Shown: in pieces, positions 1 to 5,329 of the stretch | Numbering within the stretch: position 1 is the first letter of the stretch | Layout: every line of letters starts with the position of its first letter | DNA from: Actinomycetota bacterium | GTDB taxonomy: Bacteria; Actinomycetota; Nitriliruptoria; Euzebyales; Egibacteraceae | Direction: 5' to 3' | NCBI GenBank assembly: GCA_019347785.1 | Contig: JAHWKQ010000122.1 | Span: 1 to 6,839 of the forward strand | Length of the DNA: 6,839 bases | Made by a program: the position numbers and the translations under genes | The notes under the pieces: model-generated | Seen by the model: the letters and a program-made list of their open reading frames with translations, nothing else | Told to the model about the DNA's origin: nothing | Database searches by the model: none

Positions 1-1
1 C

Positions 2-142
2 AGCTCGGACGAGTACTTCGACCGGGTCTGGCGGGACGCGCTGACGCGCGCCACCAGGCACGTGCGCACCCGGTTGCGCCGGGCGGGTGCGGGGGAGCCC
101 GCCGGGGGCAGCCGCGACGCCGTCACGCGGCGGGTCGGCTAG
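2..142 (+). CDS. 3' end of an unidentified gene, partial at the left edge
   Basis: This reading frame is open from the window edge to a TAG at 140-142 and gives the last 46 residues of a protein. The segment starts SSDEYFDRVWRDALTRA and looks like a charged amphipathic helix, followed by an Arg/Gly-rich tail. I do not recognise a family, and no start codon is needed because the gene enters from the left. Its stop codon shares the palindrome CTAG (139-142) with the stop of the convergent pspAB gene, which is what tightly packed convergent genes often look like and supports this frame. The other two plus-strand frames give less protein-like composition. It could also be chance open frame in GC-rich DNA. 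Confidence 0.5.
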   Translation, partial: SSDEYFDRVWRDALTRATRHVRTRLRRAGAGEPAGGSRDAVTRRVG

Positions 143-714
143 ACCGGAGCGCCCCACAGGGGGAACCAGCGCGTCAGGTCGTCCTCGACGGGAAGCTCGT
201 CGTCCACCGCCCCCCGCACGCGCAGCTCCAGCTCGTTGTCACGCCGCTCGCCGGCTCGCGGAGCGAACGGGTAGAAGGTCCCCCGCTTGTACAGGTAGAC
301 CAGGTGGCACGGGTCGGCGCCCTCGGGTCGGGCGAAGCCGAACACCGAGCACAGCAGCTGCGGCCCGAAGCCACGCTCCTTCAGCGTGGTGTTGACCATG
401 TGGGCGGCGGTGACGACGTCCTCGGTGTCAGGGTCGTCGACCACGATCCAGCGGTATCCGTAGGTGTCGTCGCTGGTCGACAGCCTGCTGCCCGACTCCC
501 GGGCCGCGAAGGCCAGCAGCTCGTCCAGCTCGCCGCCGATCTGCTCGAACGCTCGGCCCGACGCGGGCTTGAAGCACACGCCGGCCTTTCCGGTGGGGCG
601 CAGGCTGGCCGCGGCCTCCAGGGTCACCGCGGCGCCGGGCAGCGAGAACAGCGCGTCGAGGTCGGGCTGCCTGGGCCTCGTGCGCCCGAGCAGCGCGTCC
701 AGCCACCTCGCCAC
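139..714 (-). CDS. pspAB: PspA-associated protein PspAB
   Basis: This is a 191-residue soluble protein that I recognise as the PspAB family, found with PspA and PspAA in Actinobacteria and archaea. Its biochemical activity is not established; association with the PspA envelope-stress machinery is inferred from gene neighbourhoods. Family-like segments are AGVCFKPASGRAF (about 44-56), YGYRW (85-89), a VTAAHMVNTTLKERGFG stretch (about 101-117) and HLVYLYKRGTFYPFAP (137-152). The length is normal and there is no signal peptide or membrane segment. The start is GTG at 712-714, preceded by GGAG at 721-724 with a 6-base spacer. It lies 21 bases after htpX and is the last gene of the pspA-pspAA-htpX-pspAB operon. 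Its TAG stop overlaps the stop of the convergent partial gene in CTAG, so no room remains for a separate terminator. Confidence 0.85.
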   Translation of the reverse strand: MARWLDALLGRTRPRQPDLDALFSLPGAAVTLEAAASLRPTGKAGVCFKPASGRAFEQIGGELDELLAFAARESGSRLSTSDDTYGYRWIVVDDPDTEDVVTAAHMVNTTLKERGFGPQLLCSVFGFARPEGADPCHLVYLYKRGTFYPFAPRAGERRDNELELRVRGAVDDELPVEDDLTRWFPLWGAPV

Positions 715-735
715 GGCGTGCTCCGCCCGGGACGC

Positions 736-1635
736 TCAGGCGCGGCCGAGCTCGGTCTCCAGGCGCGACAGCTGCTCCAGCCGTCGCGGCAGGCTCGGGT
801 GGGTGGAGAACAGCGACGACAGGCTGAAGTCCTTCGACAGGGCCGGCGTGAAGAAGAACGCGTTGAGCGGCTCGGCCCGGCGCAGGTCCCGGCTGGGGAT
901 GCGGGCCATCTGCCCGCTGACCTTGGTCAGCGCGGAGGCCAGCGTCGACGGGCGCCCGATGAGGATCGCCCCGGCCCGGTCGGCCGACAGCTCGCGGTAG
1001 CGCGACAGCGCCCGCGTGAGCAGGAAGCTGATCGCGTAGACCACGATCGAGACGAGCATGACGACCAGGACGACCGGTGCGCCGCCCTCGCGGTTCCGGC
1101 CACCGAACATGCTCGAGTAGAAGGCGAAGCGGGTGACCAGCCCCGCGGCGATGCCCAGGAAGCTCGCGATCGTCATGACCGCGACGTCGCGGTGCGCGAC
1201 GTGCGACAGCTCGTGGGCGAGGACGGCCTCCACCTCCGGCTCGTCGAGGCGTCGCATCAGGCCCGTCGTCACGCAGACGACGGCGTGCGAGGGGTTGCGA
1301 CCGGTGGCGAACGCGTTGGGCATGTCGACGTCGGCGACCGCGACCCTGGGCTTGGGCATGTCGGCGAGCGCACACAGCCGGTCGATGATGGCGTGCAGCT
1401 GGGGCGCACGGCCCGCGTCGACCTCCCTGCCGCCCATGGCGAACAGCGCGATGCGGTCGGACGCGAAGTACTGGAAGACCAGGAAGCCGGCGGCGATGAG
1501 CAGGGCGACGACCGCCGACCTGGCGACGGCCAGCAGCACGGCGACGAACGCGACGTACAGCAGCCCCAGCAGGAACATGGTGACGAGCATGCGGGTCGAC
1601 AGACCACGGTCGGGGGCGAAGCGGGTGCGTGCCAT
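736..1635 (-). CDS. htpX: Membrane zinc metalloprotease HtpX
   Basis: This 299-residue M48-family protease is known to degrade misfolded or damaged membrane proteins from the cytoplasmic face. The zinc site is complete: HELSH at 141-145 supplies the two histidines and the catalytic glutamate, and the conserved SRYRELSAD segment (211-219) supplies the third ligand, probably Glu215. Hydrophobic segments lie at about 15-39 and 41-58 before the catalytic core, and at about 152-170 and 186-207 between the motifs, as usual for HtpX. The C-terminal STHPSLPRRL (277-286) is also typical. Length is normal. The ATG at 1633-1635 has AGGAA at 1641-1645 with a 5-base spacer. It sits 41 bases after pspAA and 21 before pspAB, so it is embedded in the psp operon and probably clears damaged proteins during the same membrane stress. 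Confidence 0.95.
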   Translation of the reverse strand: MARTRFAPDRGLSTRMLVTMFLLGLLYVAFVAVLLAVARSAVVALLIAAGFLVFQYFASDRIALFAMGGREVDAGRAPQLHAIIDRLCALADMPKPRVAVADVDMPNAFATGRNPSHAVVCVTTGLMRRLDEPEVEAVLAHELSHVAHRDVAVMTIASFLGIAAGLVTRFAFYSSMFGGRNREGGAPVVLVVMLVSIVVYAISFLLTRALSRYRELSADRAGAILIGRPSTLASALTKVSGQMARIPSRDLRRAEPLNAFFFTPALSKDFSLSSLFSTHPSLPRRLEQLSRLETELGRA

Positions 1636-1676
1636 GACGGTTCCTGTTGACGTGGCGGGCAGGGTTGGTGCGTGGA

Positions 1677-1955
1677 TCAGCCCGGGATGAGCCCCTCGTC
1701 GCCGAGCAGCTCACGGACCTCGTCGAGCGTCGTGTCCGGCCCGGGCAGAACCAGGTCGGACGGGTCGAGCGCGTCGGGCGGGTGGGGCGTGGCGGAGGCG
1801 CGGACCCCGGCCAGCAGCTGGCCGAGGGCCACCGAGAAGCGGTCGACGTCGCCCGTCTCGACCGCGTCCACGAGCCCGTCGTCCAGCGCGTTGAGCTCGT
1901 CGAGGGCGGCGTCGGGGACGTCGAACTGCCCCTCTCCCAGGATGCGCACGATCAT
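1677..1955 (-). CDS. pspAA: PspA-associated protein PspAA
   Basis: This small 92-residue protein is of the PspAA family. The start MIVRILGEGQF, the LNALDD segment (21-26), SDLVLPGPD (66-74) and the C-terminal DEGLIPG (86-92) all match what I know of the family, which is encoded next to PspA in actinobacteria and archaea. Its exact activity is not established; it is thought to be a partner of PspA. No membrane segment is visible. The start ATG (1953-1955) overlaps the pspA stop as ATGA, so translation is probably coupled to pspA. GAGGAG at 1958-1963 lies inside the pspA end with only a 2-base spacer, which is short and makes coupling more important. htpX follows after 41 bases. Confidence 0.93.
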   Translation of the reverse strand: MIVRILGEGQFDVPDAALDELNALDDGLVDAVETGDVDRFSVALGQLLAGVRASATPHPPDALDPSDLVLPGPDTTLDEVRELLGDEGLIPG

Positions 1956-2692
1956 CGCTCCTCGCCCCCCGTCTCGATCGCCGACCGCCCCTCGCCGGCG
2001 CCGAGCTCGCCCTTGAGGCGCGCCAGCTCGGTGTCCACGGAGTTGTCGGCGGTCACCCGGTCCAGCTCGGCCTGGATCGGGTCGCTCGACGCGGTGACGT
2101 CGTCCAGCGCGCCGGAGGCCATCAACTCGTCGACGGCGCCGGCGCGTGACTGCAGCTCCAGGGTCTTGTTCTCCGCGCGCTCCACGGCCAGGCCCACGTC
2201 GCCCATCTCCTCGGAGATGCCCGACACGGCCTCGCCGATGCGGGTCTGGGCCTCCGCGGCCGTGTAGGTCGCCTTGATCGTCTCCTTGCGGGTGCGGAAG
2301 GCGTCGACCTTGGACTGCAGCCGCTGCGTGGCCATGGTGAGCTTGGTCTCCTCGCCCTGCAGCTGCTCGTGCTGGGCCTGCAGCCCGGAGAGCTGCTGGC
2401 CGATCGCCGCCTTGCGCGTCAGCGCCTCCCGGGCCAGGTCCTCCCGCCCGGCCGCCACCGCCTGCCGCGCCTGGCCGTCCAGCTTCTCCTGCGAGCGCGA
2501 CAGCTGCTGCATCTGCAGCTCGACGCGCTTGCGGGACGTGGCGACGTCGGCCACCCCTCGCTTGACCTTCTGCAGCATGTCGAGCTGGCGCTCGTAGGAG
2601 TAGTCGAGGGTCTCCCGTGGGTCCTCGGCCCTGTCCAGGGCCCTGCTCGCCTTCGACCGGAAGACCATCGACAGCCGTCTCATCAGACCCAT
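1952..2692 (-). CDS. pspA: Phage shock protein A (PspA/IM30/Vipp1 family)
   Basis: This is a 246-residue PspA/IM30 protein, a relative of ESCRT-III that assembles on the inner face of the damaged cytoplasmic membrane and limits ion leakage. The N-terminal 22 residues can form the amphipathic membrane-binding helix (MGLMRRLSMVFRSKASRALD). The conserved EDP turn follows at 23-25, then a long, almost uninterrupted coiled coil to about residue 190 that includes a conserved AFRTRKETIKATYTAAEAQ segment (131-149). The tail from about 200 is acidic and weakly conserved, as in actinobacterial members. The ATG at 2690-2692 has AGGAG at 2702-2706 with a 9-base spacer, which favours it over the in-frame Met4. 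It is the first gene of the psp operon and overlaps pspAA by ATGA. No PspF- or ClgR-type regulator is adjacent. Confidence 0.95.
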   Translation of the reverse strand: MGLMRRLSMVFRSKASRALDRAEDPRETLDYSYERQLDMLQKVKRGVADVATSRKRVELQMQQLSRSQEKLDGQARQAVAAGREDLAREALTRKAAIGQQLSGLQAQHEQLQGEETKLTMATQRLQSKVDAFRTRKETIKATYTAAEAQTRIGEAVSGISEEMGDVGLAVERAENKTLELQSRAGAVDELMASGALDDVTASSDPIQAELDRVTADNSVDTELARLKGELGAGEGRSAIETGGEER

Positions 2693-2701
2693 CGCCGCGC
2701 G

Positions 2702-2706
2702 CTCCT
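2702..2706 (-). promoter_or_regulatory. Ribosome binding site of pspA
   Basis: AGGAG on the minus strand, 9 bases before the ATG at 2690-2692. It decides for Met1 over the alternative Met4 at 2681-2683. Confidence 0.7.
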
Positions 2707-2725
2707 GTCGTGACGTCCGCCTGTC

Positions 2726-2731
2726 AGGGTA
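2726..2731 (-). promoter_or_regulatory. Candidate -10 box of the psp operon promoter
   Basis: TACCCT on the minus strand fits the TANNNT -10 pattern and would start transcription near 2719, leaving a leader of about 27 bases that holds the AGGAG site. The -35 position (2749-2754, CAGCGG) shows no consensus. TTGATC at 2742-2747 resembles a -35 but is too close, with a 10-base spacer. A stress sigma factor or activator might be needed, but I see no recognisable binding site. The call rests on one hexamer and is weak. Confidence 0.35.
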
Positions 2732-2771
2732 TCCGTCGACCGATCAAGCCGCTGCCGGACACCGCCGCGCG

Positions 2772-2777
2772 TAGCAT
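2772..2777 (+). promoter_or_regulatory. Candidate -10 box of a leaderless promoter facing right
   Basis: TAGCAT lies 7 bases before the ATG at 2785, which is the spacing expected when transcription starts at or next to the start codon. The same arrangement is seen at 6700-6715 (TAGAGT, 9 bases, ATG). No -35 consensus is visible. Its expected -35 window (2749-2754) coincides with that of the divergent psp promoter, so the two may compete for RNA polymerase. Confidence 0.45.
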
Positions 2778-2784
2778 CTCGCGC

Positions 2785-2817
2785 ATGCGCGCCCGCGTCG
2801 ACCGGTGTCCGGTGTGA
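2785..2817 (+). CDS. Putative leaderless 10-residue leader peptide ORF
   Basis: The frame reads ATG CGC GCC CGC GTC GAC CGG TGT CCG GTG TGA, giving MRARVDRCPV. Two features support translation. First, a TAGCAT -10 box ends 7 bases upstream, so the ATG would be at or near the 5' end of the mRNA. Second, its TGA (2815-2817) overlaps the GTG start of the following membrane protein as GTGA, the arrangement used for translational coupling. The downstream gene has no Shine-Dalgarno site of its own, so coupling would explain how it is started. Leaderless short ORFs ahead of genes are common in Actinobacteria. The one cysteine codon, close to the end, could allow attenuation, but that is speculation. 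The frame is very short and could be chance. Confidence 0.35.
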   Translation: MRARVDRCPV

Positions 2818-2987
2818 TCCCGCCCGGGGGGGCGGGGCGGGGCGGCGGCCTGCTGTTCCTCGCGCTCGTGCTCCTCGTCGCCTACCTGGTCGTCACCGCC
2901 GTGGGGGGCCTGCTGCGACTGGCGCTGGCGGTGGCGGTCCTGCCGGTGGTGGTGCTGCTCGCCCGCGATGTCGCGCGGCGACGCTGA
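2814..2987 (+). CDS. Small two-helix membrane protein, divergent from pspA
   Basis: The frame encodes 57 residues from the GTG at 2814, or 60 from GTG 2805. A Gly/Pro-rich start (residues 3-12) leads into a first hydrophobic helix at about 13-30 and a second at about 33-50, ending in a positive tail RDVARRR. By the positive-inside rule the C-terminus is probably cytoplasmic, giving a hairpin. I do not recognise a family. Start 2814 is preferred because it overlaps the stop of a short upstream ORF as GTGA; neither start has a Shine-Dalgarno site. An in-frame TAG at 2772-2774 limits the upstream extent. The gene is transcribed away from the psp operon and overlaps the 3' end of the cyclase gene on the other strand by 95 bases. 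Several Psp systems use small membrane proteins to recruit or sense PspA, so such a role is possible but unproven. Confidence 0.5.
   Translation: MIPPGGAGRGGGLLFLALVLLVAYLVVTAVGGLLRLALAVAVLPVVVLLARDVARRR
2826..2848 (+). other. G-quadruplex-type G-run cluster
   Basis: The plus strand carries G7-C-G4-C-G4-C-GG-C-GG. If the first run is split, it meets the four-run G3+ rule with one-base loops. It lies 10 bases after the GTG start codon of the small membrane gene, encoding the Gly/Arg-rich part of its N-terminus. On the opposite strand the cluster falls just beyond the cyclase stop codon. High regional GC makes G-runs more likely, so a role is uncertain. Confidence 0.5.
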
Positions 2988-4053
2988 AGCTCCGGCGGGC
3001 CAGCGCCAAGCGGGCGCCCCCACGACGCTTCGCCCGGTACATGGCCAGGTCGGCCCGGCGCAGCAGGCCGTCGACGTCCTCGCCGGCCTCCTCGTGCCTG
3101 ACGGCCACGCCCACGCTGGCCGACAGGGCGGCGCGGCAGTGGTCGATCTCGAACGGCGGCGCGAGGGTGTCCAGCAGCCGGCGCGCCACCGCGACGGCGT
3201 CCGGGACCGTCCGGACGTCCTCGCACAGGACGACGAACTCGTCCCCGCCCATCCGGGCCAGGGTGTCGCCCGGGCGCAGCACCCCGAGGAGGCGGTCGGC
3301 CACCGCGTTCAGGAACCGGTCCCCGGCGGCGTGGCCGAAGCGGTCGTTGACGGCCTTGAAGCCGTCCAGGTCGCAGAACAGCACCGCCGGCCGCAGCGCC
3401 TCGCGCGACGCCCGGCCCAGCGCGTGGCGCACCCGCTCGATCAGCAGCAGGCGGTTCGGCAGGCCCGTGACGGGGTCGTGCAGCGCCAGCCCCCAGCCGC
3501 GCTCGCCGGCGCGTCGCAGATCGTCCACCTCGCCGGCGGTGCGCAGGTGGGCGGCGGCCACGTCGGTCAGCAGGTGCGCGACGGCCAGGTGCGCCTGGTC
3601 CAGGGCCGGGGAGCCGGTCTCGTACAGCTCCACGGCCGCGGTCCGCCCGTCGGCCAGGATCAGCGGCAGGACGCTGACGCCGGCGAGGCCCGCCGACCGC
3701 GCCCGGGCCCGGTACGTACACCACCGGCCGCCGCCGGCCAGGTCCAGCAGCCGTAGGGGCTCACCGGTCGCGAGCACCCGGTCGGCCGGGCTTTGCTCGA
3801 GGCCGGCGTGCAGCCACCGGGCCACGCCCGCCCCGTCCTCGGCGAGGGTGCGCGGCCCGCCCGAGGCGGGCACCATGAGCGTCACGCCGGCGACCGGCAG
3901 CAGCCTGGACAGGCCCTCGCACAGATGCCGGGAGATGTCGTCCACGGGGCGGTCGGTCAGCAGCGCCGGCGTGAAGCCGACCAGCACGTCGGCCAGCGCA
4001 CGCCCGTCGGTTCCTCCGAGGTCGGCCGGCCGGATCCCGAGGTCCAGTCCCAT
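2893..4053 (-). CDS. GAF-GGDEF diguanylate cyclase
   Basis: This 386-residue soluble protein probably makes cyclic di-GMP from two GTP. Residues about 25-170 look like a GAF sensor domain. The GGDEF domain (about 190-350) has DPVTGLPNR (193-201), the metal-binding FCDLDGFKAVND segment (226-237) and an intact GGDEF active site (269-273). RPGD at 260-263 is a proper RxxD inhibitory site, so product feedback is likely. No EAL or HD-GYP phosphodiesterase domain and no membrane segment are present. The last 32 or so residues are Pro/Arg/Ala-rich and lie beyond the folded domain. They are largely the antisense reading of the neighbouring small membrane gene. The ATG at 4051-4053 has no strong Shine-Dalgarno site (GGAAG 12 bases away). 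It lies 77 bases after the PhoU-TrkA_C gene and may have its own promoter. The signal sensed by the GAF domain is unknown. Confidence 0.9.
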   Translation of the reverse strand: MGLDLGIRPADLGGTDGRALADVLVGFTPALLTDRPVDDISRHLCEGLSRLLPVAGVTLMVPASGGPRTLAEDGAGVARWLHAGLEQSPADRVLATGEPLRLLDLAGGGRWCTYRARARSAGLAGVSVLPLILADGRTAAVELYETGSPALDQAHLAVAHLLTDVAAAHLRTAGEVDDLRRAGERGWGLALHDPVTGLPNRLLLIERVRHALGRASREALRPAVLFCDLDGFKAVNDRFGHAAGDRFLNAVADRLLGVLRPGDTLARMGGDEFVVLCEDVRTVPDAVAVARRLLDTLAPPFEIDHCRAALSASVGVAVRHEEAGEDVDGLLRRADLAMYRAKRRGGARLALARRSFSVAARHRGRAAPPPAGPPPPAPVAAGPPRR

Positions 4054-4099
4054 GTGGCCCGGAGACTTCCACGCTTGCTCGGCGTCGTCAAGCCACTAC

Positions 4100-4117
4100 G
4101 GGGAGGATTATCTCCCC
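4100..4117. repeat. Inverted repeat overlapping a -10 box before the cyclase gene
   Basis: GGGGAG (4100-4105) and CTCCCC (4112-4117) are perfect 6-base arms around GATTAT. The spacer and arm contain the minus-strand -10-like GATAAT. It could be an operator for a dimeric regulator. It could also be a small hairpin after the PhoU-TrkA_C gene, but no T-run follows on either strand, so a Rho-independent terminator is unlikely. Confidence 0.45.
4107..4112 (-). promoter_or_regulatory. Candidate -10 box for the diguanylate cyclase gene
   Basis: GATAAT on the minus strand is close to the TATAAT consensus and stands out in this GC-rich DNA. Transcription would start near 4100, giving a leader of about 47 bases. 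No good -35 is seen 16-18 bases upstream (CCTGAG). A TTGACG at 4086-4091 could be the -35 of a second promoter, but its -10 position (AAGTCT) is poor. Confidence 0.4.
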
Positions 4118-4130
4118 CGACCGGGGCCCC

Positions 4131-5327
4131 TCAGGCCTCGATGGGCTCGTTCGCGCGCGCATCGCCGGCGATCGACCGCAGCAGCGTCACGCCCTCCTCC
4201 GGGCCGGTGGCCAGCAGGCGGTCGCCGGCCTGCAGCGCGTGGCCGGCCCTGGGCCGGTAGGTCCACCGGCCCGACCGCTGCAGCGCGAGCACGTACATGC
4301 CGGTCTCGGTCTCCAGGGACAGCTCCCTCAGCGTCCGCCCCTCGCCGCGCCCACCCGCGCCGACCACGGCGTCCGTCACGATCTCGTCGGCCTCGGCCAG
4401 CGCGGCGGCGATGACCGGGTGCGGGCGCTCCTGGCTCTCCACCACCCGGGTCATCTCCCGGGCGGCGTCGGCGATGCGCTCGGAGGAGCTGCCGATCTGC
4501 AGCAACCCGCGCAGCTCGTCCAGCTCGTCGTCCTCCAGGTCCGACGCGGCGCGCAGTACCCAGCCCTGCAGGCCGTTGTAGAGGTCGTCGCAGCGGTCCT
4601 CGACGCCGGCGACCTCGCCGACCAGCCCGGGGTCACGGAACAGGATGGCGGAGTAGGCCAGCCCGACGGCCACCTCCGCGGCGTCCTTCAGGTCGATCAG
4701 CATGTCGACGGCGCGGTCCAGGTTGGACAGGCGCTTCTTTTCCACCGGCGGCGCCAGGTGGTAGGGCTCGCCGCCGGCGAGCTCCCGCACCAGGTCGATC
4801 CCCCCGGTGGGGCCCCGCAGGAACAGCACGTCGGCGTCCTGCAGCACGGTGTCGCCCGAGGGCCCGTAGACGTAGTCGACGTCGCGGCGGATGGCGATGA
4901 CCCACATGCCCGTCTCGCTGGGCAGCGCGAGCTCGCGCAGGGACATGCTGGCCATGCGGTTGTCCTCCCGCAGCTTGACGCGCGCGAGGACCTCCTCGGC
5001 GTGGCGCAGGTCGTCGCGCAGCTCGCCGGGCACGCCGACGTCCTTCAGCACGACCCGGGCGACGTCCTCGGCCGCGTCGGCGATCTCCTCCATCGCGTTG
5101 GCCAGGGACAGGATCCCCGCCAGCTGCTCGGCGTCGTCGGGCGAGCGGGTCGCCAGCATGCACACGACGCGCATGTCGTAGACCGCGGCGTCCATGCGCT
5201 CCTCGAGGTGGATGACCTCGCGGGCCAGGTCGTCGTCGTCGAAGAAGACGGCCGCGTAGGCCAGGTCGAGCATCAGCTCAGAGGCATCCTTGGCCTCGAC
5301 GAGCAGTTCCTTCACGTTGCGGCGCAT
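4131..5327 (-). CDS. Tandem PhoU-like / TrkA_C (RCK_C) regulatory protein
   Basis: This 398-residue soluble protein consists of two copies of the same unit: a PhoU-like helical domain (about 1-98 and 202-297) followed by a TrkA_C/RCK_C domain (about 110-185 and 310-388). The duplication is clear when aligned: SLRELALPSETGMWVIAI (129-146) matches TLRELSLETETGMYVLAL (332-349), and AKDASELMLDLAYAAVFF (12-29) matches LKDAAEVAVGLAYSAILF (213-230). TrkA_C domains bind small ligands that gate cation channels and transporters. PhoU-TrkA_C proteins of this kind occur next to MgtE-like permeases, so it is probably the cytoplasmic regulator of the upstream transporter. The ATG at 5325-5327 is chosen because GGGAG at 5338-5342 precedes it by 10 bases; an upstream in-frame start at 5369 would overlap the transporter. 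The transporter stop is 2 bases away, indicating an operon. The ligand cannot be read from sequence. Confidence 0.88.
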   Translation of the reverse strand: MRRNVKELLVEAKDASELMLDLAYAAVFFDDDDLAREVIHLEERMDAAVYDMRVVCMLATRSPDDAEQLAGILSLANAMEEIADAAEDVARVVLKDVGVPGELRDDLRHAEEVLARVKLREDNRMASMSLRELALPSETGMWVIAIRRDVDYVYGPSGDTVLQDADVLFLRGPTGGIDLVRELAGGEPYHLAPPVEKKRLSNLDRAVDMLIDLKDAAEVAVGLAYSAILFRDPGLVGEVAGVEDRCDDLYNGLQGWVLRAASDLEDDELDELRGLLQIGSSSERIADAAREMTRVVESQERPHPVIAAALAEADEIVTDAVVGAGGRGEGRTLRELSLETETGMYVLALQRSGRWTYRPRAGHALQAGDRLLATGPEEGVTLLRSIAGDARANEPIEA

Positions 5328-5329
5328 CG

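Noticed and set aside
304..1650. Long plus-strand frame of 448 codons across pspAB and htpX
   Set aside because: It is antisense to two clear protein families and has the Arg/Gly/Gln/Asp-rich composition typical of shadow frames in GC-rich DNA.
2742..2747. TTGATC as the -35 box of the psp promoter
   Set aside because: The spacer to TACCCT is only 10 bases, too short for a sigma-70-type promoter, and no better -10 lies at 16-18 bases.
4100..4117. Rho-independent terminator after the PhoU-TrkA_C gene
   Set aside because: The stem is only 6 bases and no T-run follows on the minus strand. A promoter or operator reading fits better.
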